Shown piece by piece: positions 24,899 to 25,358 of a stretch of 25,358 bases of DNA. Every line of letters begins with the position of its first letter. Positions within the stretch are counted from its first letter, which is position 1. Source of the stretch: JAKJBL01 sp964461335 (GTDB lineage Bacteria; Bacillota; Clostridia; Christensenellales; CAG-138); assembly GCA_964461335.1 (NCBI GenBank), contig CAYWTY010000019.1, forward strand, positions 1 to 25,358, in the 5' to 3' direction. A program made the translations under genes and the position numbers. The notes below the pieces were generated by a model, which made no database searches, was not told the DNA's origin, and worked only from the letters and a program-made list of their open reading frames with translations.

Positions 24899-25003
24899 CT
24901 ACTGCTCTGAAACAGGGGTTGTGCAGCCATCTGCAAATTCCGGTGAGCAAACGCTTTCATCATATACAATTTCTTGCTTTGAGGTTTCTGCATTGTTTCC
25001 CAT
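24899..25003 (-). CDS. Putative 34-residue small protein upstream of the membrane protein
   Basis: A short ORF opens with MGNNAETSKQEIVYDE and ends CTTPVSEQ. A very good ribosome site (TTTGGAGG, 7 nt before the ATG) and an extended -10 promoter upstream support it. It is acidic, polar and has two cysteines (residues 19 and 27). It is the only reading of this stretch with a strong site; the longer frame through here lacks one. I recognise no family. It may be a leader peptide for, or a partner of, the membrane protein 14 nt downstream. Confidence 0.55.
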   Translation of the reverse strand: MGNNAETSKQEIVYDESVCSPEFADGCTTPVSEQ

Positions 25004-25033
25004 TTTACTGCCTCCAAATATATTCTATGCTTA

Positions 25034-25042
25034 AGTATAGCA
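25034..25042 (-). promoter_or_regulatory. Extended -10 promoter for the small minus-strand genes
   Basis: The minus strand reads TGCTATACT, a TG-N-TATACT extended -10, about 30 nt before the 34-codon ORF. No good -35 is seen, as expected for this promoter class. The roughly 300 nt from 25004 to 25305 hold no gene that I can support; only this promoter and the one at 25171-25199 stand out there. Confidence 0.45.
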
Positions 25043-25170
25043 CAAGCTTCTCCATTTATATATAAAGCTATTATGATTTCCTTGTAGAAGGCTTTTACAA
25101 AGCGCATGCTTGAGGCTAAAGCATTTATCTTGCTCCGGGGTGCGTCTTAGCTAGCATACTGCCCGAATGC

Positions 25171-25199
25171 TTGCTTTTTAACGCAGCTTATGCTATTAT
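25171..25199 (+). promoter_or_regulatory. Possible promoter for the tRNA gene
   Basis: TTGCTT and TATTAT are separated by 17 nt, about 105 nt before the tRNA 5' end. Each box has one or two departures from consensus. Confidence 0.4.
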
Positions 25200-25305
25200 G
25201 GCTAAGCTAAAAAGCAGTGCATCAAACATACAAAACGCTTTTTTAGAAGTGTTAAGCAACAGCGAATTTGCGTGTTTTTTTAAAACGCACATAGCGAATA
25301 AATTT

Positions 25306-25358
25306 GGAGAGGTATCGAAGCGGTCATAACGGGGCTGACTCGAAATCATGTTTTTTCG
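25306..25358 (+). tRNA. tRNA-Ser(CGA), cut by the window end
   Basis: The sequence starts GGAGAGG (acceptor 5' arm), continues with ATCGAAGCGGTCATAAC (D arm typical of clostridial serine tRNAs), and has an anticodon loop CTCGAAA (25339-25345) with anticodon CGA, which reads UCG codons. The 3' half is outside the window. The anticodon stem GCTGA/TCATG has only three canonical pairs next to the loop; the two outer positions are C-T and G-G mismatches. The sequence after it (a run of six T then CG) does not look like the usual start of a serine variable arm. Confidence 0.75.

Noticed and set aside
1..25358. CRISPR arrays, insertion sequences, prophage or defence genes
   Set aside because: No regular direct repeats with spacers, no transposase or integrase motifs and no toxin, nuclease-helicase or restriction genes were seen; the helicase and MBL proteins present are the housekeeping Mfd and a common beta-CASP nuclease.

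Overview
The window looks like chromosomal DNA from a spore-forming, low-to-mid GC Firmicute of the Clostridia type. Four things point that way: strong AGGAGG-type ribosome binding sites, clostridial-style lipoprotein transporters and PrsA/SurA-like foldases, a pair of DegV proteins, and two small spore-coat-type proteins near the right end. There are no phage, transposase, plasmid, CRISPR or toxin-antitoxin genes. Most of the window is ordinary core genome, and the less ordinary material is in the intergenic regions, in degenerate paralogue pairs, and in very small genes.

Left part (1-6340). The 3' end of an iron-sulfur/FAD/NADPH glutamate-synthase-type small subunit (GltA, or its homologue NfnB) is followed 9 nt later by a secreted protein with two SH3-like domains and a CAP domain. 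Converging on these is a minus-strand operon, pth-mfd (peptidyl-tRNA hydrolase and transcription-repair coupling factor), whose genes overlap by ATGA. A divergent promoter region separates pth from the next block.

Middle part (6341-17848). Two tandem lipoproteins resemble SurA/PrsA foldases but lack key parvulin histidines and carry a helical insertion; they end at a clear terminator. An AT-rich region with nested inverted repeats leads into thrC. A complete BMP-type nucleoside/purine ABC importer follows (lipoprotein, double ATPase, two permeases), with structured RNA between the binding protein and the ATPase. serC and serA come next and supply the second and first steps of serine synthesis; a strong terminator closes the block.

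Right part (17849-25358). A polar amino-acid ABC importer (lipoprotein, permease, ATPase) has a palindrome-rich promoter and two mutually exclusive hairpins between the lipoprotein and permease genes. Then come two DegV family proteins (one with altered ligand-site residues), a beta-CASP metallo-beta-lactamase nuclease, two small coat-type genes, and a minus-strand pair made of a 34-residue ORF and a 58-residue two-helix membrane protein. The window ends inside a tRNA-Ser(CGA) gene whose anticodon stem pairs poorly.

Taken together, the window encodes amino-acid supply (Glu/Thr/Ser synthesis, amino-acid and nucleoside uptake), envelope protein quality control, RNA and translation housekeeping, and spore structure. 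All functional calls are by family recognition from translated sequence; no searches or structure predictions were run.
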